From: Prevotellaceae bacterium
GTDB taxonomy: Bacteria; Bacteroidota; Bacteroidia; Bacteroidales; UBA932
Direction: 5' to 3'
Length of the DNA stretch: 6,026 bases
Assembly: GCA_031278135.1 (NCBI GenBank)
Contig: JAITKY010000293.1
Location: forward strand, 1-6,026
Positions 1 through 5,687 of the stretch are shown in pieces (the stretch's first letter is position 1; each line of letters opens with the position of its first letter). A program made the position numbers and the translations under genes. The notes below the pieces were generated by a model. It saw only the letters and a list, made by a program, of their open reading frames with translations, was not told the DNA's origin and searched no databases.

Positions 1-53
1 AACCAATCTTATTCTATCCATTTCCAATCTGAAATTAACTTCTAAAAATGATA

Positions 54-84
54 CAAATGTAATAAAATTTAACAAATGAACAAA
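54..84 (-). promoter_or_regulatory. near-consensus Bacteroidetes promoter firing leftward out of the window
   Basis: On the minus strand TTTG (84-81), a 19-nt spacer, and TACATTTG (61-54) match both Bacteroidetes promoter elements without a mismatch. Transcription would start near position 48 and run off the left edge, so a separate transcription unit most likely begins just outside. It uses the same TACATTTG and the same spacer length as the operon promoter at 5461-5491. Confidence 0.65.
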
Positions 85-86
85 AT

Positions 87-134
87 TTTGCAAAGTTTCA
101 TGATTGCTGTCCAGAATTAACATTTGCAAAGTTT
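87..134. repeat. paired 12-bp direct repeats with palindromic core upstream of the leftward promoter
   Basis: TTTGCAAAGTTT occurs at 87-98 and again at 123-134, 36 bp apart. Its first eight bases, TTTGCAAA, are self-complementary. The centres of the two palindromic cores lie about 40 and 76 bp upstream of the predicted start near 48-50, positions where activators often bind. No specific regulator can be named. Confidence 0.4.
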
Positions 135-297
135 ACACATCGGCGATTCGCAGAGACGACGAAGCAACCAAGGTATACCAATGTTGCCGGCGTCAAAAAA
201 AAATTACTTTCATTGTGTTTATATCTTTTTTCAAAAATATTAAAAATGATTTACATCAAAAAGCAAGTCGTTCACTGTTCATTTCTTCGTCCACTTT

Positions 298-330
298 TTG
301 TATTAAATTAATACTAAATTTTTAATACAA
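298..330. terminator. AT-rich hairpin after the kinase gene, possible terminator
   Basis: TTGTATTAAA (298-307) and TTTAATACAA (321-330) form a perfect 10-bp inverted repeat with a 13-nt loop, 87 nt past the kinase stop. The stem has only one G-C pair and no U-run follows on the minus strand, so it is a weak candidate for the end of the operon transcript. No better hairpin was seen closer to the stop. Confidence 0.3.
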
Positions 331-416
331 CAAGCGACTCCTGCTCTTTTGTTTCCCGCAATTTGTCCGAAAAAAAAACATTTTACTAACTTAAAAACCC
401 ATTTCATACTTTTTTT

Positions 417-1913
417 TCAGTTCTTAACTAATTGAACAATAATTAATCTACCGCCTTCGGTTTTTGAGAGCAGGATTTGTTTACCGTCGGAGAGTTCGAC
501 TGACTGACCAATCGGAACTGATTTTCCTGCTGTTTTATCTTCCAAATCGTTGAGTCGTTGATTTATCAGCAACCATTTATTATTATGAAAAACAAAATAT
601 CCGACCGGTTTTTTTTGTTCGTCTGTCAATCGTTCGTTTGGCGAGATATTTCTGTTCACATGCCATTGATACAGATATTGATTGTGATAGATCATCAGTC
701 GATAATCGTCGGGAGTAAATGTACCTGCCCGTCGCGAAGAATACAGATTCAAAACCGGCAAAACGCCCTTATATTCAGTCCCGCAGAACGGACATTTCGG
801 TTTTGTAGAATTATCGAAAACAAACCATTTATGGCTACATTTCGGATTTTGACAAGGCTGTATTAAATCGACCGTTTTCAACAACGCATCTTCCCACTCG
901 TTGGCGGTTGGACGCAATGACGGATTATGTAAACCGTCGATAAAAGTTCTGTCGAACAGTTTTTTGAGATAAGGTCCGCATACGGTGTAAGGAATTTTAT
1001 CGGGGTCGCCCTGTGGCAATTGACTTGGATGCAAATCACGCACTTTCACCCGGTTATCTTTATTTTGAGGATGTTCGACAAACAAGGCTTTTAAGCCCAT
1101 CGACAATTCTTCGTCCTTTGCCGAATCCAAATCCCACACTTTCCCGCCGCGCAGAGGATGCCTGTATAACAGATACATATATACCATAACTGCTAAAGCA
1201 TGTTTGTCGGTGGCGATGCTTGGCAATTTTCGGGCGGGGTCTTTGATGTTCAGATGTTTCGTTGCAATCACTTCCGGAGCGATAAAGTCGGGCGTTCCAA
1301 GCACATCGGGCGGATATTTTCCCGGAACGACCAGACCGTCAATATCGATGATAGAAGCCTTTCCCGAAGTCGGGTCTATCAAAACATTTTTATACGATAA
1401 ATCCGAATGAGCAAGTCCGGCGGCGTGTAATCGCCTTACAGCACGACTGATACGGATACATATCTGAAAATATTTAAACCAGTCGCCTTTTTCTTCCGGC
1501 GCAAGGAATTTGTTTTGGTTTTTAGCCGAAGCGTACCATTTTCCTTCCTTTTCTTTTCCCTTAATACCAAGAAAATCATTGTTTATGGAACCTTTTGCGA
1601 AAAAAAACTGTTTTTGATAAGTCGGACAGACCAAACCAAGTTTTCCGTTGTATTCCACGATTTTAGTTGGCCAACAATATAAATCTTGCCAATAGTTTCC
1701 ACCTTCGGACTTGAATATTTTGTCGCGATAGACGCCGGTGATATTTTGCAGTCGGTCTTTAGCGTTAAAGTCCTGTTTATCTCTGAAAAACGCAACGACA
1801 TACGATCTGTCGGGACTGAAATAAACATCTTTCATTCCTCCTGCCCCGATGATTTCATCGACAAATTCTACGGGAGAACCATCGCTTGCTTTTATTTTTA
1901 TTATCTGTGTCAT
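417..1913 (-). CDS. TerY-P-type Ser/Thr protein kinase with zinc ribbon and beta-rich C-terminal domain
   Basis: A 498-residue soluble protein. Kinase domain, about residues 15-345: glycine loop G23-A-G-G-M-K28-D-V-Y; catalytic loop H169-S-D171-L-S-Y-K175-N176; metal motif D190-I-D-G in place of DFG; A212-P-E; and R334-P...W340 of the last subdomain. HSD replaces HRD, so it is a non-RD kinase. The usual VAIK lysine position is F43 (V40-A-F-F), and K28 in the glycine loop may take its place. Next comes a four-cysteine ribbon, C354/C359 and C374/C377, with H361 close by. The last 110 residues end in a beta-rich stretch (PIGQSVELSDGKQILLS, then GGRLIIVQLV) that looks like a small FHA-like or similar beta-sandwich, which I cannot name firmly. 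The ATG at 1913 follows the phosphatase stop by 13 nt. It is the writer of the proposed phospho-switch. Kinase family is certain; substrate is unknown. Confidence 0.9.
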   Translation of the reverse strand: MTQIIKIKASDGSPVEFVDEIIGAGGMKDVYFSPDRSYVVAFFRDKQDFNAKDRLQNITGVYRDKIFKSEGGNYWQDLYCWPTKIVEYNGKLGLVCPTYQKQFFFAKGSINNDFLGIKGKEKEGKWYASAKNQNKFLAPEEKGDWFKYFQICIRISRAVRRLHAAGLAHSDLSYKNVLIDPTSGKASIIDIDGLVVPGKYPPDVLGTPDFIAPEVIATKHLNIKDPARKLPSIATDKHALAVMVYMYLLYRHPLRGGKVWDLDSAKDEELSMGLKALFVEHPQNKDNRVKVRDLHPSQLPQGDPDKIPYTVCGPYLKKLFDRTFIDGLHNPSLRPTANEWEDALLKTVDLIQPCQNPKCSHKWFVFDNSTKPKCPFCGTEYKGVLPVLNLYSSRRAGTFTPDDYRLMIYHNQYLYQWHVNRNISPNERLTDEQKKPVGYFVFHNNKWLLINQRLNDLEDKTAGKSVPIGQSVELSDGKQILLSKTEGGRLIIVQLVKN

Positions 1914-1926
1914 AACTTGTTATATC

Positions 1927-3732
1927 TTAAAATAAAATTGCAATTGTTCTGTCGTCATGATTGCCTCGCGACCAAAAATCGAGCCATTTAAGCAATTGGT
2001 CGGCAGCCTGTTCATTGTCGTCAGTAAAATCTACTTTCGCGTTTTCTTCGTTTTTTCCCTGCAAATCGTCCCACAACTCGTGCCATTTTTCGATACGGTT
2101 CAGATTGGCATCGGTTTCGAATTTCGGGTCAGTGATACCGTCTGTCATGAGAATCAGCGCAGTAAAATCCGGAACGATATCGAAACGCAAGCGTTTTGCC
2201 ATACTTTCCCACAAAAATATTTCGCTCATCGTCAAAAATCTTGTTTGTCCGGCAAATTCGCCTCCATCAGGTTCGCCCAAGACTTCCAGATATTCCGGTT
2301 CTTTTCTGTAAATGCCTATACCACCGTCGCCTACCCAGAATGCTGCTATAAACCAACCGAAATCAAATTTTTTACTAATCGAAAGCAACAATGTCGTTGA
2401 GTAATCTTTTAACGGATATTGATATTTTTCTGCTTCGTCCTTAATGTTTTTATATGCGCAGAAGGCTGCTTTGCCGATAATGTCATACAATATTCGCACC
2501 ATTTTATTGTGATTTTCCTGCGATTTATCATTTGCAAACAGCCGTATATTCGTCTCAAAATCTTTATTTTGCGAGGATAACTGTTCTTTACAGACATTAA
2601 TCACCGTTTCGCAGGCGATTTGCGAACCTTTACGCGAATATTTTGCCGAGCCGGCGCCATCGGCGACAACCATTGTGTACCATTCTATTTCTTTGTCGAA
2701 ATTCAGCGCAAAATCATCGTCGCGCGCTTTCCCTTCATGAGCATGCGAACGTCCCCGCTGACTTGCCGCAACCATATCTTTCCTCAGATATTCTTTTTTG
2801 CCAAACCCCAAAAATCCTTTCGATATTTCGGATTCGACTTTTATAAATGCCTTATCTTCGTCGGGTTTGTAATATTCGATATTCGCAGGCGTTGGGATAT
2901 TGTTCCACAACAAACGCGGGTCGGGATTGATAACCAGATTAACGTCTCGTTCAAATAACGGTCTGTTTTCCGTTAGATCTTTGCGTGTACAGCGCATTAT
3001 GATCTTGTGGTCGCCTGCAACTGTCGGAATGCCTCTTATCTGTTTTTCGTCGGGATAATACTGTAACCCGATAGATTCCAATCCTATAAACGTCACTTTT
3101 GCAAGTGCAGGTATTCCAAGACTTTCAATGTCAAAATTAATTGAATACTCCTGATTCACTTTGCCGAAAGGAAATTTTATTTCCTTATTTTTTGTTTGAA
3201 TGTCAAAAGCCTTGTTCTTTGCTTCCTCTTTGTGTTCGGGGGTATTGTTTTCTTCTCCAAATTTCATATCTGTTTGCGAATTTTCATTATTTGTCAATAA
3301 ATTGGATGAATATTGAGATTCAAATGTGTTTGTTTCCGGCAATTTTGTGTCGAATTTTTCATCAATTTCCGTCGTGAATGTATTTATTTTCGATAAAAAT
3401 GTATTTACTTTCGACGAGAATGCGTTTATTTCCGACAAAAATGCGTTCATTTCCGGCGAGAATGCATCCATTTCCGACGAGAATGTGTTCATTTCCGACG
3501 AGATTGTGTTCATTTCCGACGAGATTGCGTTCATTTCCGACGAGATTGCGTTTGGATCTGACAAGATTGCGTTTGGATTTTGCGAGATTGCGTTATCCGA
3601 ATATTCGTTCCATAATTTTTTTACGGCGTTTTCTATTTCTTTTCTTTTCAGAGAAATGAAATTGTTCAACTGCTTTTCGTCAGTTGCGGGGACGTCGATT
3701 ATTTGTAAAAATTTATTGATTTCCATAAACAT
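1927..3732 (-). CDS. PP2C-type protein phosphatase with coiled-coil and Ig-like N-terminal region
   Basis: A 601-residue protein with four parts. Residues 1-46 are a helical leader. Residues 47-123 are eleven heptads of the form N-A/T-I/F-S-S-E-M, with hydrophobics spaced 4 and 3 apart as in a coiled coil. After a polar, low-complexity linker, residues about 185-270 resemble a putative Ig (He_PIG-like) domain, with GLQYYPDEKQIRGIPTVAGDH as its marker. Residues about 320-601 are a PP2C domain of the PF13672 type: SQRGRSHAHEGKARDDDF, VVADGAGSAKYSRKGS (D358, G359), WVGDGG, LMTDGITD (D531) and HDDRT (D593, D594). The acidic metal ligands for a Mn/Mg phosphatase are therefore present. Reading could also start at ATG 3810, but that adds 26 basic residues overlapping the vWA gene and lacks a ribosome site. 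It should remove phosphates placed by the downstream kinase. The N-terminal additions are unusual for this enzyme class. Confidence 0.9.
   Translation of the reverse strand: MFMEINKFLQIIDVPATDEKQLNNFISLKRKEIENAVKKLWNEYSDNAISQNPNAILSDPNAISSEMNAISSEMNTISSEMNTFSSEMDAFSPEMNAFLSEINAFSSKVNTFLSKINTFTTEIDEKFDTKLPETNTFESQYSSNLLTNNENSQTDMKFGEENNTPEHKEEAKNKAFDIQTKNKEIKFPFGKVNQEYSINFDIESLGIPALAKVTFIGLESIGLQYYPDEKQIRGIPTVAGDHKIIMRCTRKDLTENRPLFERDVNLVINPDPRLLWNNIPTPANIEYYKPDEDKAFIKVESEISKGFLGFGKKEYLRKDMVAASQRGRSHAHEGKARDDDFALNFDKEIEWYTMVVADGAGSAKYSRKGSQIACETVINVCKEQLSSQNKDFETNIRLFANDKSQENHNKMVRILYDIIGKAAFCAYKNIKDEAEKYQYPLKDYSTTLLLSISKKFDFGWFIAAFWVGDGGIGIYRKEPEYLEVLGEPDGGEFAGQTRFLTMSEIFLWESMAKRLRFDIVPDFTALILMTDGITDPKFETDANLNRIEKWHELWDDLQGKNEENAKVDFTDDNEQAADQLLKWLDFWSRGNHDDRTIAILF
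3364..3594 (-). repeat. eleven 21-bp tandem repeats coding for heptads
   Basis: A coding minisatellite inside the phosphatase gene: 231 bp is exactly 11 x 21 bp, in frame. On the plus strand the unit reads about TTCCGACGAGATTGCGTTCAT. The units nearest 3480-3550 are almost identical, while those at both ends have diverged, a pattern typical of unequal crossing-over or slippage. Gain or loss of a unit keeps the frame and adds or removes one turn-pair of the coiled coil, so length may vary between strains. Confidence 0.92.
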
Positions 3733-3734
3733 AT

Positions 3735-4790
3735 TTAACCTCTTGTTCTTGTTATATCTGTATTTCCTTCGCCAAAACCAAAATGCGCTTCTACTCCGCA
3801 CCATGGACATTTAGTGATTTCCTCATCACCTGTGCATAAGACATTTCCACACGAACAATAACTGAATCCATATTGATTTCCACAGCATGGACATGTCGGA
3901 AATCCGGACAGTGAACTGGTGTTTATCTTGCTGTTACTCACGGTGTCGTCCGATAGTTCGAAGTATGAGTTATCGACGGGATAAGCGCCGGTAAGTTTAT
4001 AATCAAGCACATCCATAGCAAAATCGTTATACAGCCCGGCCGAAAGTCTTTTGCGGTATTTAATAAGGTATGGCTGTTTTGTCGTCTGACATTTGGCTAA
4101 TATTACTGCATAATTTTCATCAATTTTAACAGGTGGACGATGTTTTTCCAAATCGATTTTCGACAAATATCCATCATTGCCGATAGATGCCAGATGCAGT
4201 TCGTCGTCGTTTACTTCGCTGACACTCATACTGCTCGTTTTGATGGAAGCCGTCACCCATTTGAAGAACTTTCTGAACGATTCGCTGTCCGGATTATTCA
4301 GCATCAGTACGTTATCGGTTATTTTGCCGAAAATATCCGTGTCGATATCCGGTCCTATCGAAACGATAATCAGATTCGAGCCTCGACGGTATTTTTGATT
4401 CCAGCGTGCAAAACTGCTGTCGAAATTATCGGTCGGATTACCGTCGGTGAACAGGAAAATAATTGGTTTCCAGTCGCCTTTTTCCTCCAGAGTAGTTTTT
4501 TTTACGGAGGTCGAGATGTCATTCATCAAAAAATCAAGTGCTTTACCCAACGAAGTACCTCCTCCGACAGGAAGTTTGGGCGGGTAAAAGTTGTATAATT
4601 CTGTCAACGGCGTGATTTTATGTGTTTTTCCGGCAAAAACGATAATGGAAATATAGACTGTTTCCAAAGCATAAGGGTCTGTGCGTAATTCCTTTATGAT
4701 TGCCGCCATTCCATCCTGCACTAAACTTACAGGTTCTCCAACCATCGATTCGGAAACATCAATTAAAAAATATACAGGTAGTCGTCTCAT
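3735..4790 (-). CDS. terY: TerY-like vWA-domain protein with C-terminal zinc-binding domain
   Basis: A 351-residue protein that opens directly with a von Willebrand A domain (about residues 4-190). A complete metal-ion adhesion site is visible: D11-x-S13-x-S15, T79 in VGGGTSL, and D116 in LFTDGNPTD, so Mg/Mn-dependent ligand binding is expected. The linker and middle region (about 195-290) are not recognised. The C-terminus has cysteines at 300, 302, 303, 312, 314, 319, 328 and 331, as CPCCG...CSCG...CPWCG, the TerY-C-type treble-clef or ribbon module likely to bind two zinc ions. There is no signal peptide. Short TerY proteins have only the vWA domain, so this is the longer, two-domain form that belongs with kinase and phosphatase genes. 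It ends 2 nt before the phosphatase start, so translational coupling is likely. It probably acts as the scaffold or phosphorylation target; that is inference from the TerY-P gene set. Confidence 0.87.
   Translation of the reverse strand: MRRLPVYFLIDVSESMVGEPVSLVQDGMAAIIKELRTDPYALETVYISIIVFAGKTHKITPLTELYNFYPPKLPVGGGTSLGKALDFLMNDISTSVKKTTLEEKGDWKPIIFLFTDGNPTDNFDSSFARWNQKYRRGSNLIIVSIGPDIDTDIFGKITDNVLMLNNPDSESFRKFFKWVTASIKTSSMSVSEVNDDELHLASIGNDGYLSKIDLEKHRPPVKIDENYAVILAKCQTTKQPYLIKYRKRLSAGLYNDFAMDVLDYKLTGAYPVDNSYFELSDDTVSNSKINTSSLSGFPTCPCCGNQYGFSYCSCGNVLCTGDEEITKCPWCGVEAHFGFGEGNTDITRTRG
3738..3744 (-). promoter_or_regulatory. Shine-Dalgarno-like site for the phosphatase gene
   Basis: On the minus strand AAGAGGT lies 5 nt before the ATG at 3732 and overlaps the last codons of the vWA gene. 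It is the clearest ribosome site in the operon and favours ATG 3732 over the in-frame ATG at 3726 or the upstream in-frame ATG at 3810. Confidence 0.5.
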
Positions 4791-4801
4791 AAAAATGATT
4801 T

Positions 4802-5431
4802 TTATCTTGTTTGCTGTGTGGAAACATATACTGTTGCAGGTCCCGTAATGTGATACATCGACAGACCTTCGCCACCGAAAAATCCTTTAGCGGAAAATGT
4901 GGACTGAAGATTGTTTATCGAACTCCCATTGATGCAAATAAAGTGTTTTTCATCGACATAGACGGACGAACCTGCTTTCACGTCCAGCCGTACCGCCGAA
5001 CCAATGGAGTCAAGAAACACAGTGGCGTCGCCGGAAATTTTCTGTAAAGCTAACTGCAAATTGCTTATCAATGATGACAAATTGAGCGAAAAACTGACAT
5101 CCACATTTCTGTTCGATGCAACGTAACAACCTGCCCGGCAAATGACCTCGCCACCAAACGTTTTTAAATCAACAGGGGTCAATCCCATTTTTCCGGCAAT
5201 AAGCAGTTTTTTCGCTGTATTTGATCGGTTATCAAGTTCTACAAGAAAAATACTTTCGCCCGAAATCGTACGTTTCAACATGCCGCCGATTCCCTTATCT
5301 ATCACTCTGACATCTTTTTCGATACTGTCTTCATGATATACTAGAGCGCCTCGCTCGCAGAAAAATTTCTCGGAAGGATTTAACTCCACTTCCAAACTTT
5401 TATAATCGTATCCTACTATTTTACAATTCAT
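4802..5431 (-). CDS. AIM24 / TIGR00266 family protein
   Basis: A 209-residue protein of the AIM24 (DUF124) family: beta-rich, soluble proteins named after a yeast mitochondrial protein, of poorly known biochemical role in bacteria. Family signatures are GGMLKRTISGESIF (residues 49-62), the GG...SGES motif seen in most members, and the C-terminal GFFGGEGLSMYHITGPATV (residues 183-201), close to the usual FGGEGL...LTGPG block. Its length is close to, slightly below, the family norm. I chose ATG 5431 over an in-frame GTG at 5461 because the family begins close to this Met and the GTG sits inside the promoter. There is no signal peptide or membrane segment. It is first in the operon, 11 nt ahead of the vWA gene, so it is probably made with the triad as a sensor, scaffold or oligomeric partner; that role is inference. 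Family assignment is firm, function is not. Confidence 0.85.
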   Translation of the reverse strand: MNCKIVGYDYKSLEVELNPSEKFFCERGALVYHEDSIEKDVRVIDKGIGGMLKRTISGESIFLVELDNRSNTAKKLLIAGKMGLTPVDLKTFGGEVICRAGCYVASNRNVDVSFSLNLSSLISNLQLALQKISGDATVFLDSIGSAVRLDVKAGSSVYVDEKHFICINGSSINNLQSTFSAKGFFGGEGLSMYHITGPATVYVSTQQTR

Positions 5432-5460
5432 TTTATTTACAATATTACAAATTAACGGCA

Positions 5461-5491
5461 CAAATGTACGACATTTATTTTATTTAACATA
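5461..5491 (-). promoter_or_regulatory. Bacteroidetes-type promoter of the four-gene operon
   Basis: Read on the minus strand, TACATTTG (5468 down to 5461) matches the Bacteroidetes -7 consensus TAnnTTTG exactly. Exactly 19 nt upstream lies TATG (5491-5488), three of four bases of the -33 element TTTG. The start of transcription should fall near 5455, giving a leader of about 24 nt before the ATG at 5431. This also argues against a GTG start at 5461, which would lie inside the -7 element. Confidence 0.65.
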
Positions 5492-5508
5492 ATTGTACTC
5501 TTTTTCAT

Positions 5509-5558
5509 GGATTTATTTTAATTAACCACAAAGTCGCATAAGTCGCACGAAGTTCTTT
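5509..5558. repeat. direct copy of the palindrome's left arm
   Basis: Positions 5522-5558 match 5600-5636 with one difference in 37 bases (G at 5549, A at 5627). The shared core contains two back-to-back AAGTCGCA units, at 5531 and 5540. The likeness continues upstream: GGATTTATTTTAA occurs at 5509-5521, and its counterpart GGATTTATTTTAACC runs straight into the second copy at 5591. The first copy has an extra TTAA at the join. This suggests a duplicated or re-inserted repeat unit. Confidence 0.85.
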
Positions 5559-5570
5559 TTTATGTATGTA

Positions 5571-5588
5571 TTTTAACTGCAAAGTTGC
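5571..5588. repeat. degenerate third copy of the repeat core
   Basis: TTTTAACTGCAAAGTTGC at this position matches TTTTAACCACAAAGTCGC (5598-5615) at 15 of 18 bases. It lies between the two clear direct copies and looks like a decayed unit of the same family. With the inverted arm at 5642-5666 this makes four related units within about 160 bp. Confidence 0.5.
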
Positions 5589-5596
5589 TTGGATTT

Positions 5597-5666
5597 ATTT
5601 TAACCACAAAGTCGCATAAGTCGCACAAAGTTCTTTGTGTTACTTATGCGACTTTGTGGTTAAAAT
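5597..5666. repeat. 70-bp near-perfect palindrome (25-bp arms)
   Basis: The left arm 5597-5621 is exactly the reverse complement of the right arm 5642-5666. Inside, CACAAA (5624-5629) pairs with TTTGTG (5634-5639) around a GTTC loop, leaving only one mismatch and one G-T pair across the whole 70 bp. It starts 21 nt past the rhamnosidase stop, so in mRNA it would form a very stable hairpin at the 3' end of that gene and could stop transcription or protect the transcript. No U-run follows on the minus strand, so it is not a textbook intrinsic terminator. It may also be an interspersed element of the genome. Confidence 0.9.
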
Positions 5667-5687
5667 CTTCAGAGCTTTTTAATCTTT

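Larger units (their letters stand above)
1..416. other. AT-rich intergenic region without a convincing gene
   Basis: The stretch downstream of the kinase gene holds a leftward promoter (54-84), two copies of TTTGCAAAGTTT, and an AT hairpin (298-330). A short GC-richer patch at about 135-192 has small palindromes (GGTATACC at 172-179, GCCGGC at 185-190) but no recognisable RNA. The only open frame, on the plus strand from a TTG at 104, has no ribosome site and an unnatural composition. Confidence 0.6.

Noticed and set aside
87..134. AAACTTTG on the minus strand at both 12-bp repeats, read as -7 promoter elements
   Set aside because: Both have A instead of the first T of TAnnTTTG and no TTTG at the right distance, so an operator or a chance repeat is more likely.
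104..325. Plus-strand open frame of 73 codons in the left intergenic region
   Set aside because: It starts with TTG, has no ribosome site or promoter, a low-complexity Lys/Phe/Ser-rich composition from AT-rich DNA, and no recognisable motif.
1479..1497. 19-bp near-identity with 4470-4488 (CCAGTCGCC then a T-run), encoding EEKGDW in both kinase and vWA proteins
   Set aside because: The match is short, the flanks are unrelated, and the two sites lie in different structural contexts, so I take it as chance rather than a repeat or shared motif.
3364..3594. CRISPR-like or non-coding tandem repeat
   Set aside because: Units are contiguous 21-mers with no spacers and stay in frame inside a well-supported gene, so they are coding heptads.
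3733..3810. Longer phosphatase start at ATG 3810
   Set aside because: The extra 26 residues overlap the zinc-domain codons of the vWA gene, are unusually basic and aromatic, and lack a ribosome site, whereas AAGAGGT precedes ATG 3732.
3326..3814. Plus-strand open frame of 162 codons opposite the phosphatase N-terminus
   Set aside because: Its heptad pattern is only the antisense reading of the 21-bp repeats, in which no frame gains a stop. The minus-strand frame has the real domains.
5432..5461. GTG start at 5461 for the AIM24-family gene
   Set aside because: It lies within the -7 promoter element, so it would not be transcribed, and the added ten residues have no family likeness.
5509..5666. 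CRISPR array
   Set aside because: There are only two good direct copies, no regular spacers, one inverted copy, and no cas gene nearby.
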